The notes: generated by a model from the letters alone, not told the origin. 64,000 nucleotides of DNA from Orientallactaga sibirica (GCA_036365145.1 JAEOAD010000029.1:19267001-19331000), one strand, 5' to 3'; positions 1 to 12,184 are shown, counted from the stretch's first letter. Translations and numbers: made by a program.

Positions 1-920
1 ACATCAGTTTTATTTTCATTATGAATATACTTATACTTTTTAAGTTTATAATGAATGTCTTATTTACATTAGTTAATGCACAGTTAATCAGTTATGTGTT
101 CTCATTTATGATTTCTATTAAAGGAAATCACGTAATTTCTTCAATTTTTACTGATAAAACATAATTATACAAAATAAAATTGCTGTGTAACTACTGACTC
201 AATAACAATTAATTGTTTTCACACTGAGAGTTTGACTTTGCTGTTTAGTTGATGCAAAATAAAATCCTTTAATTATGAAATTTGTTATACATAAATGGTC
301 TGGTTTTAGACATCCAACTGGCCTTTCCCAAGCCATGCGACAGATGAGCTGAGGCTTCACATTACAAATTCCTTCATTTTGTTAAATGTTGATGATATGC
401 TGATGGGTAGCATTCTATGACTATTGTCTGTAACTTGCACAGGTGAATTTTCCCAAAGAATTAACTTATCAACTTGTCTTATTCCATGCTTTCCCAGTCA
501 GAAAGATTATAGATACTTTATGTATGGCTTTATACTTGTTTGTGGTGACAGAGTTCACAAGAGGCACTCATGAGTGGCCTCTTCATAAACACAGGTAGGC
601 CTCGACTCACCAGTACATTAATAACAGTTATTTCCTATGTGTCCTAACACTTCATAGACAATGACCTCCTATGGTAGGTTTTAATTCTTTTCCTTTTTAA
701 ACCAGATTTCTTGAATTTTAAAGAAAAATGGTAGTAATCTATTGACCAACATTCCTTTGAAATTGACTATTTCATGAAACCATTAATAATCATTAATAAG
801 ATTAATCACTTTGCTGGAGTTGTTTATATATGATTTTCATCTTCACCATTGTATACATATCAAATTATCCTTTTAAATAATATATGATTCACTTCTATTT
901 AAACAAACAATACAAATCAT
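1..920. other. AT-rich sequence, nothing recognised
   Basis: No long open frame, SINE, LINE or LTR signature was recognised here. It reads as ordinary intergenic or intronic rodent DNA. Confidence 0.5.
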
Positions 921-1000
921 TAAAATAGTTGCTAGCAGTAATTGAGTGCTTACAGTGTGCAGGCCTGATTTAAGGTATATTAACATCAAGTTAATTTGTT
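921..1000 (+). repeat. MIR-like ancient SINE fragment
   Basis: The stretch with 'attgagtgcttacagtgtgc' followed by a short spacer and 'taaggtatattaa' follows the order of the MIR core (size-of-class, accumulated variable sites). It is short and strongly diverged, as expected for an insertion predating rodents. It could be a chance match; a profile search would decide. Confidence 0.4.
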
Positions 1001-1903
1001 TAGATTGGGTTTCCCAAAAAAGGGCTAGTAAATAATTCATGCAGATATGTGATTTATTGAAGGCAATGTCTCTGAGCATCCAGGAATGGCAAGTGAAATG
1101 CAGAGTGGATAAAAGAAGCTCTGTTTACACAAGAATGTAAATTAAGAAAAGTCTAACCAAACTCCTCCTCAAAGGATAGTCTAGGATAAATTATTGCAAA
1201 ATCTTGTTCCTGCTTTGGATTTAAAGACTAACACTTTCTGTTCAGTTATTATTGCCCCAAAGGCATAGGAACTGAGGCCAGACATAATGCTCAAGCAACA
1301 TAAGGATAGTTGTCTTCAATTTCCTGAAGATTGACCTTAGTGGAATAACCAAGGTGAACCAATCTGGAAAAAAATGTAGAAGCCTCAGACAGTAGGGATG
1401 ACACACACCCAAAATGGATCATGACAGACACTGGGGATTACACAACCTTAAAACTGGTAACTGCCCTTCAGAAGACTGGGCAGCATCTTCCTGAAATGTT
1501 ATACTCAAGTATTAATTTTCAAATATTTTATCACTCAGGGACATAGAACTGTAGAAAAATCCTTTCAATGACCCAGGCCATATAGGTAGGAAGAGTAGAG
1601 TGATTATGTAAGCCTTGGCAGTCTGGCTGTAGAGTACGAAAACTTTTCTCTATATGCTATAATGATTCTGGTTTTTAAATTAACGAGTAGAAAAATTTCA
1701 ATTGAGTTCTGGTAATTGCTTATGAATCCATATACTTCTCAGGGCATTAAATTAAGTCCTAATCACTGTAGATGTTAGAAAACTTACAAGAAGTTTTTTT
1801 TTATTTGGTAACTCAAGGGATTTATTGAAAGCATGTATTTCTAGCACAATTAATTTGCATTAATTCACATCCAGAGTTAACTTCCTTTAAAGGTGTTATT
1901 TAT
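1001..1903. other. Unclassified AT-rich sequence
   Basis: No recognisable repeat or coding signal. The only open frame that overlaps it is short and lacks any family resemblance. Confidence 0.45.
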
Positions 1904-2135
1904 GGGTTAGAGAGATGGTTTAATGTTTAAGGCACTTGCCTACAAAGCCTAAAGACCCAGGTTTGATTCCCCAGAATCCATGTAAGCCAGATGCACAAAG
2001 TGGCACATGCATCTGAAGTTGCTTTGCAATGGTTGAAGGCCCTAATGTGCCCATTCTCTCTATTTGCCTCTTCGTCTTCCAGACTCTGTCCCTCTCTCTT
2101 AAATAAATAGATAAATAGATACAATCTTTTAAAAA
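1904..2135 (+). repeat. B2-superfamily SINE, type I
   Basis: tRNA-derived head with A-box-like and B-box-like motifs ('gtttgattcc'), then the body 'aagccagatgcacaaagtgg', a CT-rich stretch and an AAATAAATAG tail. It is bounded by an 11-bp target-site duplication with one mismatch (1893-1903 gtgttatttat, 2136-2146 gtgtcatttat), which fixes both ends and shows LINE-1-type retrotransposition. Confidence 0.9.
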
Positions 2136-2305
2136 GTGTCATTTATATTCTTAGGATATGGTTCATATTTTCTTTTTTTTCATATTTTCTTTTAGTGTTC
2201 CTGAAATTTTTCAGGGAGATCAAACTTAATGAATATAGATTTGATATACTTATTCCAAAACCAAGAGTTTGTCCAGCAAACTTGCTTTAAAAGAAATACA
2301 AAATC

Positions 2306-2476
2306 GCTGGATGTGGTGGTTCACGCCTTTAATCCCAGCATTGGGGAGGCAGAGGTAGGAGGATTGTCATGAGTTCAAGGCCACCCTGAGATTACATAGT
2401 GAATTCCAGGTCAGCCTGGGCTAGAGTGAGACCCTACCTTGAAAAACCGAAAAATGAAAAAAACAACAACAACAAA
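2306..2476 (+). repeat. B1 SINE
   Basis: 7SL-derived SINE: starts gctggatgtggtgg, contains 'cctttaatcccagca' and 'ccaggtcagcctggg', and ends in an A-rich tail with AAC repeats. A perfect 15-bp target-site duplication (aagaaatacaaaatc) lies at 2291-2305 and 2477-2491. Confidence 0.95.
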
Positions 2477-2676
2477 AAGAAATACAAAATCAATAAGGCC
2501 GTCACATGCAAAATTAAAAGTTAGCATTGTAGAAATATGCAATGGGCAACAGAAATCTTAAGTTGAATGATACATCCTACTAATAGCAAACAGGATTTGG
2601 AATGCTACACTGACTGCAATAATAAATGTCCACGAATAAAATGGAAGGAGCACACAATTCTGAATTCTTTTGAATT

Positions 2677-2775
2677 ACTTTTTTTCCTTCTTTCTCCTTC
2701 CTTCCTTCCTTCCTTCTTCCTTCCTTCCTTCCTTCCTTCCCTTCCTTCCTTCCTTCCTTCTTTTCCATTCTTCCT
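2677..2775. repeat. (CTTC)n microsatellite
   Basis: Interrupted tetranucleotide tract of CTTC units, immediately upstream of the poly(T) of an antisense B1. Open frames crossing it on both strands encode only low-complexity sequence. Confidence 0.95.
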
Positions 2776-2781
2776 TGTTTG

Positions 2782-2784
<3 letters not shown>

Positions 2785-2816
<32 letters not shown>

Positions 2817-2940
2817 AGGTAGGATCAGGCTCTAGCCCAGGTTGAAATGGAATTCACTATGCAAGCTGGCCTCAAACTCACAGCGATCCTCTTATCTCAG
2901 CCTCCTGAGAATTAAAGGTGTGCATCACTATACCTGGCTA
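2785..2940 (-). repeat. B1 SINE
   Basis: Begins with about 30 T (the poly(A) tail read backwards), then gaggtaggatcaggctctag, and ends with 'tacctggcta', the reverse of the B1 5' end. Moderately diverged. Confidence 0.9.
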
Positions 2941-4629
2941 CAATTATGAGTTTTAATCAGGATATGCCATAGAAAAAGTTGGAAATACTTTGGGGATAAT
3001 AAGTTGACATAATTTAAAGATGGGGAGTAAACTCTAGGCCGTAAAATTTAATTAAAATGCCTATGGGACACATTCAGGCATGTTCTCCTGACATATCGAC
3101 CTCTCAGTGTCATTTGACCAAGACAACGTCCTGCTCTTCTGGCAGGTCATACTTATATTATTATCATTTCACTTATGGACATAACTGAGGAATTGAACAG
3201 TCAGTGTGGATCTGTACAATATTACTTTATCAGAGTGATAAATCACATCTTCACAAAGCATACTTAGGTTTTGTGAAACCATAATTTAAAAAAGGGTAGT
3301 TTTTAACCAATGTCCTAAATCTACTAGGAAATGGAAAAAAATGGATACTGAATGAAGAATGTATAGTTTGATGAGGTTGGGAACATGAGGACTGACAATT
3401 ATAGTGAGGATGGGATTGCAAGAATGACAGAGTACTTTTCTGGGGAGGACTATTTGTTTTTATGATTGCCAGACAAATTGAACAGGGGCAGAGGAATTTC
3501 TTCTGATATTTCCTCCAAAGAGTAAATAGCAATCATTGGGATAGTGATGTCAATTCTTCAATAAATGTATCTATTTTGTTTTCCTAAAAGGACTTGATAC
3601 TTGCTATAGGGGAGAATTAAGCTCCTATTTTACAGAAAGCAAGAATTGAACAAAGAGGGTTATTCTGTTTGAGTGCTTTTCTTCAAGGAAAATAAAATTG
3701 TCCAAAATATATGCAAACTGCATGTGAAGTATTGTTCTGAATGAAATGTTCACACCCTTAGCTGACAAAATATTAGATGAAAAGGATATACAGTGTTGCA
3801 TTGTGAAAATGGACAGGCATATAATAATCACATGTTAAGACTGCTCTTTTGAAAGCACAGCAGGCTATTAAAGAGTAACCTGATAAGCTGCATTTCTTCA
3901 CTTTGTCAGCAAGCATTCAAGTCATGACAGTATGCTTCTGTTGTATATAACTATGTGGTACATTAAAAAATATGATGACTCTATAGAAAAAGCAGAAAAA
4001 TGATTATTTAAAACTTGTTTCTCTATAATTCCAGCTCCACTCATTGAAATAAGTCATAAATATCTCTGTTAGATTCATTTCTTAGTGGCAGTGACTTCTG
4101 TCCCAGTGAATATTAAAGTAAACAAAGGGAAGTCTTTCATAATCTTGGAGAATATACTGAGTTATTCATACTTGATTTCAATTGATACAGCTATGTTTTT
4201 TACATACTCTCAAGAAAAACTAGTTTGAAAGTAACTTTTAAAAGTATCTAAATCTTAAACCTATTTAGGTGTCAATATCATTACTTTATTTTACCTTGAA
4301 ATTTTAAATATATATTTTTGTTAAAAATTCATTAGAATGTACATTTTAGAGAAGCTTTATGTTCTCAGAAAAATATTTTAGTCTGTCTTAATAATTTTCA
4401 TAGATCCTTTTAACTCTATATACTAGCACCCATGCTTGATTATTCACATTCTATATTAGTAAGCTTAATATTTTATAATTGGTGAGCTTATGCTGATGAA
4501 TTTTTATTAATAGCAGCTCATATGAGAATTCATTTTTATCTTGTAGAGGGCAATCAGTTTTAACCATTGCATGATGCCATGAATTATATCATTATAATAT
4601 AATAGACTGTAATATCATCTATTTAACAG
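2941..4629. other. Unclassified AT-rich sequence
   Basis: No repeat family or coding frame recognised. The open frames at 3251-3532 and 3625-3831 on the minus strand show no domain or codon structure suggesting a gene. Confidence 0.45.
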
Positions 4630-6830
4630 TTCACACCCATTCATTCTTTCATCTCTTTGATTTCCTGACAACCAATGATATTTTACTATCTTTTGTATTT
4701 TAATGCTATATTTTATTCAAATCATATCCAATGTATCATTTTAGTACAATTATAACATTAAAATAGTCTGCATTTTTTTCATCCTTTGAACTATCTTTAA
4801 ATTTTTTAGAGAGTCATGTTTTTAGAATCATGTAAAATAAATGCTACTCAAATTTACTTTAGGAATTGCATTTTTAATTATTTTATGACTTGTATTGACC
4901 CCATAGTTCACTTATTTAAATTACTGTACAGAGTTCTATTTTATGGACACACTACACTTTGTTCTTCTGTGTTCACTTCTCAAAGGATATCTTGGTTGCT
5001 TTCAGTTTGTCCATTGGGAATAAAGCTGTTGAGGATGCTTATGTACATGTTCTGTGTATGTTTAAATTCACAGCTTCTTCAATAAACATGTAACAAGGTG
5101 ATTTTAAACCTCCATTTACATTTAGAAAAAAAAAAAAAAACACAACATCACATTTTCCATTCTCATCAGTCATGAGTTCCTGTCATTCCATATCTTTGCC
5201 AGTGTTTAATCTTGTAACTGAGTTGTTGCACTCCCAAGGGGGTAGGGTGCAATGTTCTGTCTCACTGGAAGTTTGTGACACATGCTTATTTGCTATCTGA
5301 GTGTATTCTCCAACAAAGTGCCTGTCACAAAGCTCTTTGTAGTTCATTTCTCTGGTGCTAATTTGACTAGTGGTGTATTTTATTTTTCAATGCCTAACAT
5401 TTTTCTTGATGATATATGGTGTTTTCTGCTTTTTTTGTTTTAGGCTTCTTTGTTATATTAATGTGCAGTAAGAGAGATGAGAGAGATCAAGAGTCTCATG
5501 CAGCCTGTGTGACATTGAATCTTGCTTTATATAAGCCTGTTATATTTGACCAGTTTGTGGAATTTTCTGATAGCTAAACACATTGGAGCTCTCAGACTAT
5601 ATGTTGTCATTTCTCATCAAGGTTTTCTGTAGAATTTCTCTTTTCATGTTGGTGAAGCAAACCTTTTATTTCCTGGTTGCTGGGAGGTTTTTTGTTTCAA
5701 TCCAAGAATATTTGTTGAGTTTTGTGAAATGCTTTTACTATATAATATTGATATAGTGACTTATTTTTCTGTTTTAGCTTTTGATGTGGTGAAATCCTCT
5801 AATTGAATTACAAATACTGAAATATACCTGTGTATCTGGAATAAACCCTACTTGGTTGTGTTTCATAACTCTTTTATATATTCTTAGATTTGTATTGCTA
5901 ACATTTTGTTGAGGATTTCTTATGAAAAATTATCACTGTGAAGCTGTACTTTCTTGTAATATCTTTGCTCAGGTTGAGCAATAACATTATTTCTGTAGGG
6001 AAATTGTGATCATTTCCTTACTAGGTGGCAGAGTTTGTATGGCTCTTTTGTGTTTAGAATAATGATTCAATCATGATATATTTCCACCAGAAAATCATCT
6101 TTCTGTAACTGTAGCTTTAGCTGTGAACTTGTCATTTTTCTTGGCAGTGTTCTGAGAAGTGGTTCATATGAACATTCTGTTTTTAGCTATGACCATAATA
6201 AATACTGATTATTCTACTTAGCAAATTGACCTTTTTGATAATTTTCTTTATCTGGTCTTATTCTTATTATTAAATGAAAGCTTTCTTTTGATTTTTAGCC
6301 ACTAGTGGCTAATACATATTATCATGCATTATCTTTTCCTATCCTTTCCCCTTTAATATACAAGTGACTAAGAACAATTTTTGTTTTTTTTTTTTTTTTT
6401 TAGTTACATAAACATTTTCCTCTCACAACACTTCTGTATTAAATATCTGCTTTATTTTTCTTTTTTTGGTCTGTTTTCATTTTTAACCTTTTAATTATTT
6501 TCTTTTCTTCTCTTTTCAAAACATAATCTTTTACTCTCCAGATACTAGAATGGTTTTCAACCATTTACTTCATTTTTAACACAATAACTCAGAGTTTATG
6601 TCAGAGTTCACAGTTAAAGGACACATTCCCCTAAGATTGTTTCTATCCTGGTTTACTGCTATATTTAGCTCATTTACATCTAAAGTGATATTGATATAGG
6701 AGTTCTTTATGTTTTCTGTGTTTCAGATCTGTTTTCTATTCATTACCACTGCTGCTTTATTTCTTTGTATCTTCTACTTTTCTACTGTCTTTGCTTCAAG
6801 TTGAAGTTCATCTTATTCCTTTTTACTTAT
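4630..6830 (-). mobile_element. Ancient LINE-1 (L1M-like), antisense, degenerate
   Basis: Read on the minus strand, blocks appear in LINE-1 order. The 3' UTR and ORF2 end lie at about 4640-5350 ('tatcttggttgctttcag', 'tcaataaacatg', 'tatctttgccagtg'). The reverse-transcriptase region lies at about 5770-6080 ('tttgatgtggtgaa', 'taaaccctacttggttgtg', 'attttgttgaggattt'). Endonuclease-region remnants follow at about 6310-6800. Stops and indels are everywhere, so no domain is intact. The divergence fits a eutherian-wide L1M copy. The boundaries are estimates, and a poly(T) tract near 6380-6401 may mark a further insertion. Confidence 0.65.
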
Positions 6831-7329
6831 AAATGATTTTGAAAGTTAAAATATAGATTTACAAGTATCCTAAGTTCAACTTTAAATAGAATCTATGAGC
6901 TTTCAAGGAAAGTGCAGGTGAAGATGTTCTCTGATTTTGAATGGTACCTCTGTTCATGCTTTGAATTTATAATCCTGCAAAATAACATACATTTAGAAAA
7001 ACAATATGCAAAATCTTGAATTTAGATATTCTTCTAGGTGTCATTAGGCATTTAGATTCATCGAACACATCAAAAAAAAAAAATCCTTGCAACTTAAAGG
7101 AAATTAGTAAACAGAAAGTGGGGATATTAAGTTCATTTTTGGTTTCATATTTAATCTTGTCATAAGTCTAGTAGAATGTAACTACATCATAATTGAAGAG
7201 TCATCAATCTGTATGCTATCACAGTGTAGCCTCAGTTCAATCTTCCTGTTCCTTATAAAACTCATGCTATTTCCCTGTAAGGGAATAACTGGGTCTGTTG
7301 GTAACTCTATAGTCATCCTTCAGTTATAC

Positions 7330-7818
7330 AAAGCCAATGCACAAAAATCAGTAGCCTTTCTATATGCAAAAGACAAAGATACAGAGCAAGAAATAAGCAA
7401 CATTGTCCCATTTTTAATAGCATCAACAAATACAATAAAATAAACTACCTAGGAATAACATTAACCAAGGAGGTGAAACACCTTTACAATGAAAACATGA
7501 ACACACTCAAGAAAGAAATTGAGGAGGACTTGAGAAAGCAGAAATACATCCTATGCTCCTGGATAGGCAAAATTAACATTGTGAAAATGGCAATCTTACC
7601 AAAAGCAATATACAGATTTAATGCAATACCAAAAATATCCCAACATTTTTCTTCACAAAGGTAGAAAAAATGATCTCAAAATTCATATGGAATGGCAGAA
7701 GGCTTCAGATATCCAAGCATATCCTCAGCAAAAGAAATACCTCTGGAGACATCACCATACCATACTACAAAGCCATAGTAAAAAAATAACATGATACTGG
7801 CATAAAAACAACATTATA
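7330..7818 (+). pseudogene. LINE-1 ORF2 fragment, part 1 (after the RT domain)
   Basis: The translation keeps LINE-1 ORF2 order: a segment with [17 protein letters not shown], then [20 protein letters not shown], then a WNG-containing block and an YYKAIV block up to about 7790. Frameshifts and a stop break it. In an intact element this part of ORF2p lies downstream of the reverse-transcriptase active site. The fragment stops at the left edge of a SINE at 7819 and resumes after it with about 90 residues missing. The 5' end is fuzzy (somewhere between 7262 and 7340). Confidence 0.85.
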
Positions 7819-8050
7819 GGGCTGGAGAGATGGCTTAGCGGTTAAGGCATTTGCCTACAAAGCCAAAGGATCCCAGTTTGATTCTCCAGGACCCACATAA
7901 GCCAGATGCACAAGGGGGTGCATGCATCTGGAGTTCATTTACAGTGGCTTGATGCCCTGGCACACCCATTCTCTCTCTCTCTCTTTCTCTCTCTCTTTGC
8001 CTCTTTCTCTCAAATAAATAAAATATATTTAAAAAGAAAAGAAATATACA
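7819..8050 (+). repeat. B2-superfamily SINE, type I, inside LINE-1
   Basis: Starts 'gggctggagagatggcttag', has the B box region 'agtttgattctccagg', body 'aagccagatgcacaaggggg', CT-rich tract and an AAATAAATAAAATA tail. It sits at the junction between two LINE-1 ORF2 pieces that are not contiguous in an intact element. No clear target-site duplication is visible (at best a short acatta match). Confidence 0.9.
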
Positions 8051-8315
8051 TTAAAAAAATATATAAGACTGGAAACGCCAATACTATTGGAAGAAAAAGT
8101 AGGAGGAACTTTACATGATATAGGAGTGGGAAAAGACTTCCTGAACAAGATCCTAGTAGTTTAGGAAATTAAACAATACCTCAACCATTGGGATCTCATG
8201 AAGCTGAAAAGCTTTTACACTATCACACATACAATAAGCAGAGCCAATAGATTACCCACAGAATGGGAGAAAATTTTTGCCGGATACACATCAGACACAG
8301 ACCTAATTTATTGAC
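8051..8315 (+). pseudogene. LINE-1 ORF2 fragment, part 2
   Basis: After the SINE the frame yields LLEEKVGG...HDIGVGKDFLNKI, then HWDLMKLKSFYT and NRLPTEWEKIFAGYTSD, which is the C-terminal third of LINE-1 ORF2p. An in-frame stop and the abrupt end near 8313, without the cysteine-rich C-terminus or 3' UTR, show a fragment truncated at both ends. Confidence 0.85.
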
Positions 8316-8755
8316 TTTTTATTAATGCTTTATTATGCCTCATTGTTATGGATTTAAAGCTAAGTGGGACCTACTGGATAAAACAGATTGAGGAGAATAG
8401 ACTTCTGCTGTTTATTACTAGAAATGTGAGTACTCTGACAGGAGGGAAGACATTCTGAAGAGACATTTTATTTTATTTTAAGCTTTATTTTAAGCTGTTG
8501 AACTATAAAAATAATGGACCCAAATATTAAAATTTTGTCAGTAACCATATGCTGGGGAAAGGAAAATACTGAATGAAACCTGTTTAAAGTTAAAGGAGGA
8601 CCTTGCCTTCTCTGAGGAATATGTTTCATGTGGTTATTACAACTTATATGTCCACATTCATGAGAAACTTATGGGCTAATGATGGGCAAAACTACATGCT
8701 GACTCATAGTAATACTATTAGAGATTACACAAAGAGACTCACACACATATATTTA

Positions 8756-8758
<3 letters not shown>
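8316..8758. other. Unclassified sequence
   Basis: Contains a short ATTTTATTTTA low-complexity patch near 8465-8495. No gene or repeat family recognised. Confidence 0.4.

Positions 8759-8804
<46 letters not shown>
8759..8804. repeat. (GT)n microsatellite
   Basis: Uninterrupted GT dinucleotide run of about 23 units. It accounts for a CVCVCV-rich open frame spanning 8603-8950, which is therefore not evidence of a gene. Confidence 0.98.
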
Positions 8805-8805
<1 letters not shown>

Positions 8806-9427
8806 TTGCCTTCTATTTAAACATAGATTTTGGTTCGTTTCCTGGAAAAGAGACTTGAGAGTCACTGGGTTCCTCTATCTGTTCCTCCTCCTAGTGTGGC
8901 CAACTGAATTAATGTCCTTTCTCAGCTGTTTTTATGACATGTCTCTTTAATTGCAGATGCTTGGCCAAGCCAAGCTTGTTGGGGCTTCCAAAGTTCAGGT
9001 TTTCACCATAAAGCATCTGGTAACAGGAGTTAGACTTTGTTTACTTATTGCTGTGGTTATAGGTATTAGAGGAAAAAAAATTACCCAGGCTTCCTTATTC
9101 TTATATGCTCTGTGGTCTGTGGGTTTCCATGGAGATTCCTTATTAAACAGAGTTTGAATTTTGCAGTTCTCTTCAGCCATAATCCCCTGAAGCAAAGCAG
9201 CCCTGTTGATGTGGTGAGAATGCCTAGGGAAAGAGGAAGCCTTCTGTTCCCCTGTATTAATATGATTGACTAGTTTTATGTTAGTGAACCTACATTCATC
9301 TGCATCCATGGTGTGTGATCAGGTCCCTCAAATTAAAGTAAGACATGGAAACCAGAGTGAACTAGAGTTGAATATTTCCTATCCTCCCACTATTTTGGCA
9401 AAACTGTGGTAAAATTATCACTAGTTT
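8805..9427. other. Unclassified sequence
   Basis: Overlapping short open frames lie on both strands (8951-9157 plus, 8995-9309 minus) but neither resembles a known family. No repeat recognised. Confidence 0.4.
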
Positions 9428-9643
9428 TAAAAATGTATTTAATTTTTTTTTATTTGAGGGAGAGAAATAGGAGAGAGAGAGAGAGAGAGAGAATGGGCAC
9501 TCCAGGGCTTCTAGCCACTGCAAATGAACTTCAGATGCATGAGCCCCTTTGGGCATCTAGCTTACGTGGGTCCTTGGGTATTGAACATGGGTTCTTTGGC
9601 TTTGGAGGCAAGTGCCTTAACTGTTAAGCCATCTCTTCAGCCC
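9428..9643 (-). repeat. B2-superfamily SINE, type I
   Basis: Antisense copy: A/T-rich tail first, then GA repeat, 'aatgggcactccagggcttc', and ends 'aagccatctcttcagccc', the reverse of the tRNA-like head. It interrupts or abuts the 3' end of the LINE-1 tail that follows. Confidence 0.92.
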
Positions 9644-9649
9644 TGATTT

Positions 9650-10170
9650 TTTTATTTTAATTTTTCATTCATTCATATATTTTTATGATTATGTCCCACT
9701 ACCTCCACTTATCCTATCTTCCTGCCCATCTCCTCACGGAACCCCTTCTTCCCAGCTAGTTCCTCTTGTAATTTGATAGTTCTGTCTTTTCTTTGTTCTT
9801 GTGTGGGGGTGTGACCTACTGAATTGAGTTAGGGTTGCCTGCATGGGCATATGTTGAGAATTATTTACCAAATGATGAGGGTCCTACCTGTGGAGATTCC
9901 ATTGCAGAGAATCCCACTCCTCCAACCACCACTGACTGCATCAGAGACAGATTACTCTCTGATTGGATGTGAGGCTCATTTTATGGGAAGGAATTCATAC
10001 TGGGTACTAAAAACCTTTGCAAAAGCCTGTGGCTGGGAAGGACCTAGGCCCTGAAGAGGGAAGTTACTACTGTTGTTTGGATAAATGGACATGGCATATG
10101 GCCATCAAAATACCTTGTACATATTTTTGTCTGGCCTTAAATTAACACCATTCTTAACTTTAGTTGGAGT
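9650..10170 (-). mobile_element. LINE-1 3' UTR (Lx-like), minus strand
   Basis: On the minus strand the sequence ends in a G-rich stretch followed by 'gacataatcataaaaatata' and an A-rich end near 9650, which is the form of rodent Lx-type LINE-1 3' UTR ends. The plus-strand block 'tgtgacctactgaattgagt' and the following 'gggcatatg' also fit an antisense Lx 3' UTR as I remember it. The next segment carries the upstream part of the same UTR in the opposite orientation. Confidence 0.6.
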
Positions 10171-10179
10171 AACTTTTTG

Positions 10180-10450
10180 GTGCCGCCATCTAGTGGTCAC
10201 TAAGAAGAATACTCAAATGTCACCAAAGTGATGAAACCAAGTGGCTCCAGAGCATTCAATATGAAATGAGATATCTGGATCACACTCCTCCAAGGCTCAG
10301 GGACCAAAGCAGAAGAGAAGGCAGGAATAATGTCAGAGCCAGGATGAGGAGGAATGATCTGAAACACTATCATCCGGGAATAGCATGGCCACTGGATTTG
10401 TGACCTCACTGTGACTAACATAACCTGCAAAAGATACACACAATATTTGG
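10180..10450 (+). mobile_element. LINE-1 3' UTR segment in inverted orientation
   Basis: Contains 'cactcctccaaggctcaggg' followed by a GAAGAG block, 'aatgtcagagccagg', 'ggaatgatctgaaacactat' and 'gtgactaacataacctgcaa', in the sense order of the rodent LINE-1 3' UTR. The related LINE-1 tail at 57,5xx shares the 'gctcagggacca' block. Here it is opposite in strand to the adjoining distal UTR, as after twin priming. Confidence 0.6.
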
Positions 10451-11730
10451 ACCATTGATATTGTATGTAATTGTTTTCTTGATGGCACTATTTTCCAACA
10501 AAGTATAACTGCTCTGGATGTTTCAGAAGGGCTTGTTACCTCTTTGTCCTGAAGTCATGGTGGCAGGAGGATATTTATCTCCCCATCCTTAGTCTTCACC
10601 CTGAGAAACTGTTGGGGATTCCACAGGTAATATCAAAGTGCAAATGCTTCTTTATATCTCAGACCACAGAATTTGTCTGTTCTTCCAACTCCATCTACAT
10701 GCATCTCAGATTCAGGATGGAAGTTTTCCTGTGACTTCAAGAATCTATCTCATCTAAGATTTGACATTAATCTTCAGTCTGTAACTTTTTTTTCTTGTTG
10801 TTAATTGAGGAATGAATATTGACCCATGAACTGAAATTTGTCTTGCATGCTTTAAGGATATTTTAAAATATATTATTAGTGTTTTAAGAAGACCTTTGTT
10901 TTAAAACTTAAAGAATGTTTTCTGATGTAAACATTTAACCTTTAAGATACAATCATAAGTGGAAAGACAGTTTTTATTTAGAAACCATCTTGTGAAATTC
11001 GATTTAGTATTTAAATCTTAAAAGTTTAAAGAAGATCTCAGCATGAGAAGAAACCTCAAGTTCTTTGCATATCATATGAAGGTTAACACTTTAAATTAGG
11101 CACAAACTATAACCAATTTCAAGACCTCCATAATTTATGTTCTCAGTGTGTCCTTCTTACCTTAAGACTCTTTTCTTTGAGCGTGGTTTTACATATTTGC
11201 AAACTTAAGTAACCTTAATGAGATTGTCACTGATAGCACTGAAAAGTGGAGAGTACTGGGAAAAAAAAAAAAAAAAAAGACCAGAACTAACTACAAAAGA
11301 GTGCTGTACACACTGAAGTAGAATGGCTGTGAAACATGGTGCTGTGCAGGGAAAGGCTATTTAGCAAGAACTCAGTTGTGTTGGTTTTCTGTGAGAGTGA
11401 TCTGGTTCATGCTGGTTTTCTAAGTCATTATTTCTACTCTGAAAAGAAGCTGACAAATTTTGAGTGATCAAACATGACGGAAATAGGAAAAATGTATTAA
11501 AAGGGTTCAGTCGAGTTGAAATCTACTGAGGTGGGTACATTTTATGAGGTATTGTCATGTAAGATGCCTGTTATCATTGAACGTTTCTGCATCAAACCCC
11601 ATGGATGATTCATCTTTACACTATGTGGTGACCATGCCAGGAACAGCCCACAGAGCCAAATTTTCATAAAGTGTTTGTTTTTCCTTCTTCATGGCTGATG
11701 CATGCAACAATGGTGCAATGAGATTGAGAT
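10451..11730. other. Unclassified sequence
   Basis: Unremarkable AT-rich DNA with a poly(A) run at about 11261-11279. No gene or family recognised. Confidence 0.4.
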
Positions 11731-11746
11731 ATACCTGAATTTTAAA

Positions 11747-12011
11747 AGTTTTTTAATTTTATTTTAATATATATATATTATTTTTGGAGAGAGACAGAAA
11801 GAGAGAGAGGGAAACAGATAGAGATGGGCGTGCCAGCAGTCTCTCAGCTGCTGTGAACGAAATCCAGATGCATGTGCCCCCTTGTGGGCAAGTGTGGCAT
11901 TGCGCCCTTGTGTCACTTTGCATCTGGCTAAACGTGGGACCTCTAGATTGGAATCCGGTTCTTAGGCTTAGCAGGCAGGTGCCTTAACCACTAAGCCATC
12001 TCTCCAGCCCA
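11747..12011 (-). repeat. B2-superfamily SINE, type II
   Basis: Antisense, longer variant: 'ggcgtgccagcagtctctca', then 'cttgtgggcaagtgtggc' and 'gcatctggctaaacgtggga', ending 'aagccatctctccagccc'. A perfect 16-bp target-site duplication (atacctgaattttaaa) flanks it at 11731-11746 and 12012-12027, so this is a well-preserved insertion. Confidence 0.95.
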
Positions 12012-12063
12012 ATACCTGAATTTTAAATAGACTATCTTTTAATGGTAAATTTTATTTTAATTT

Positions 12064-12184
12064 ATTTTATTTTAGCGACCAAGTCTCGTGTACTCCAGAC
12101 TAGCTAAGGATTACTTTGAACTCCTGATCCTCCTGCATCCATCTCCCAGTGATGGGATACATAGATGTGCTACTATGCCTGCTT
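12064..12184 (-). repeat. Old B1-like SINE
   Basis: Antisense order 'gaccaagtctcgtgtactcc', 'gaactcctgatcctcctgca', 'ctcccagtgatgggatacat', all B1 blocks with many substitutions. Much older than the other B1 copies. Confidence 0.7.

Noticed and set aside
8603..8950. 115-codon plus-strand open frame with a CVCVCV stretch
   Set aside because: Driven by the (GT)n microsatellite at 8759-8804; flanking residues match nothing.
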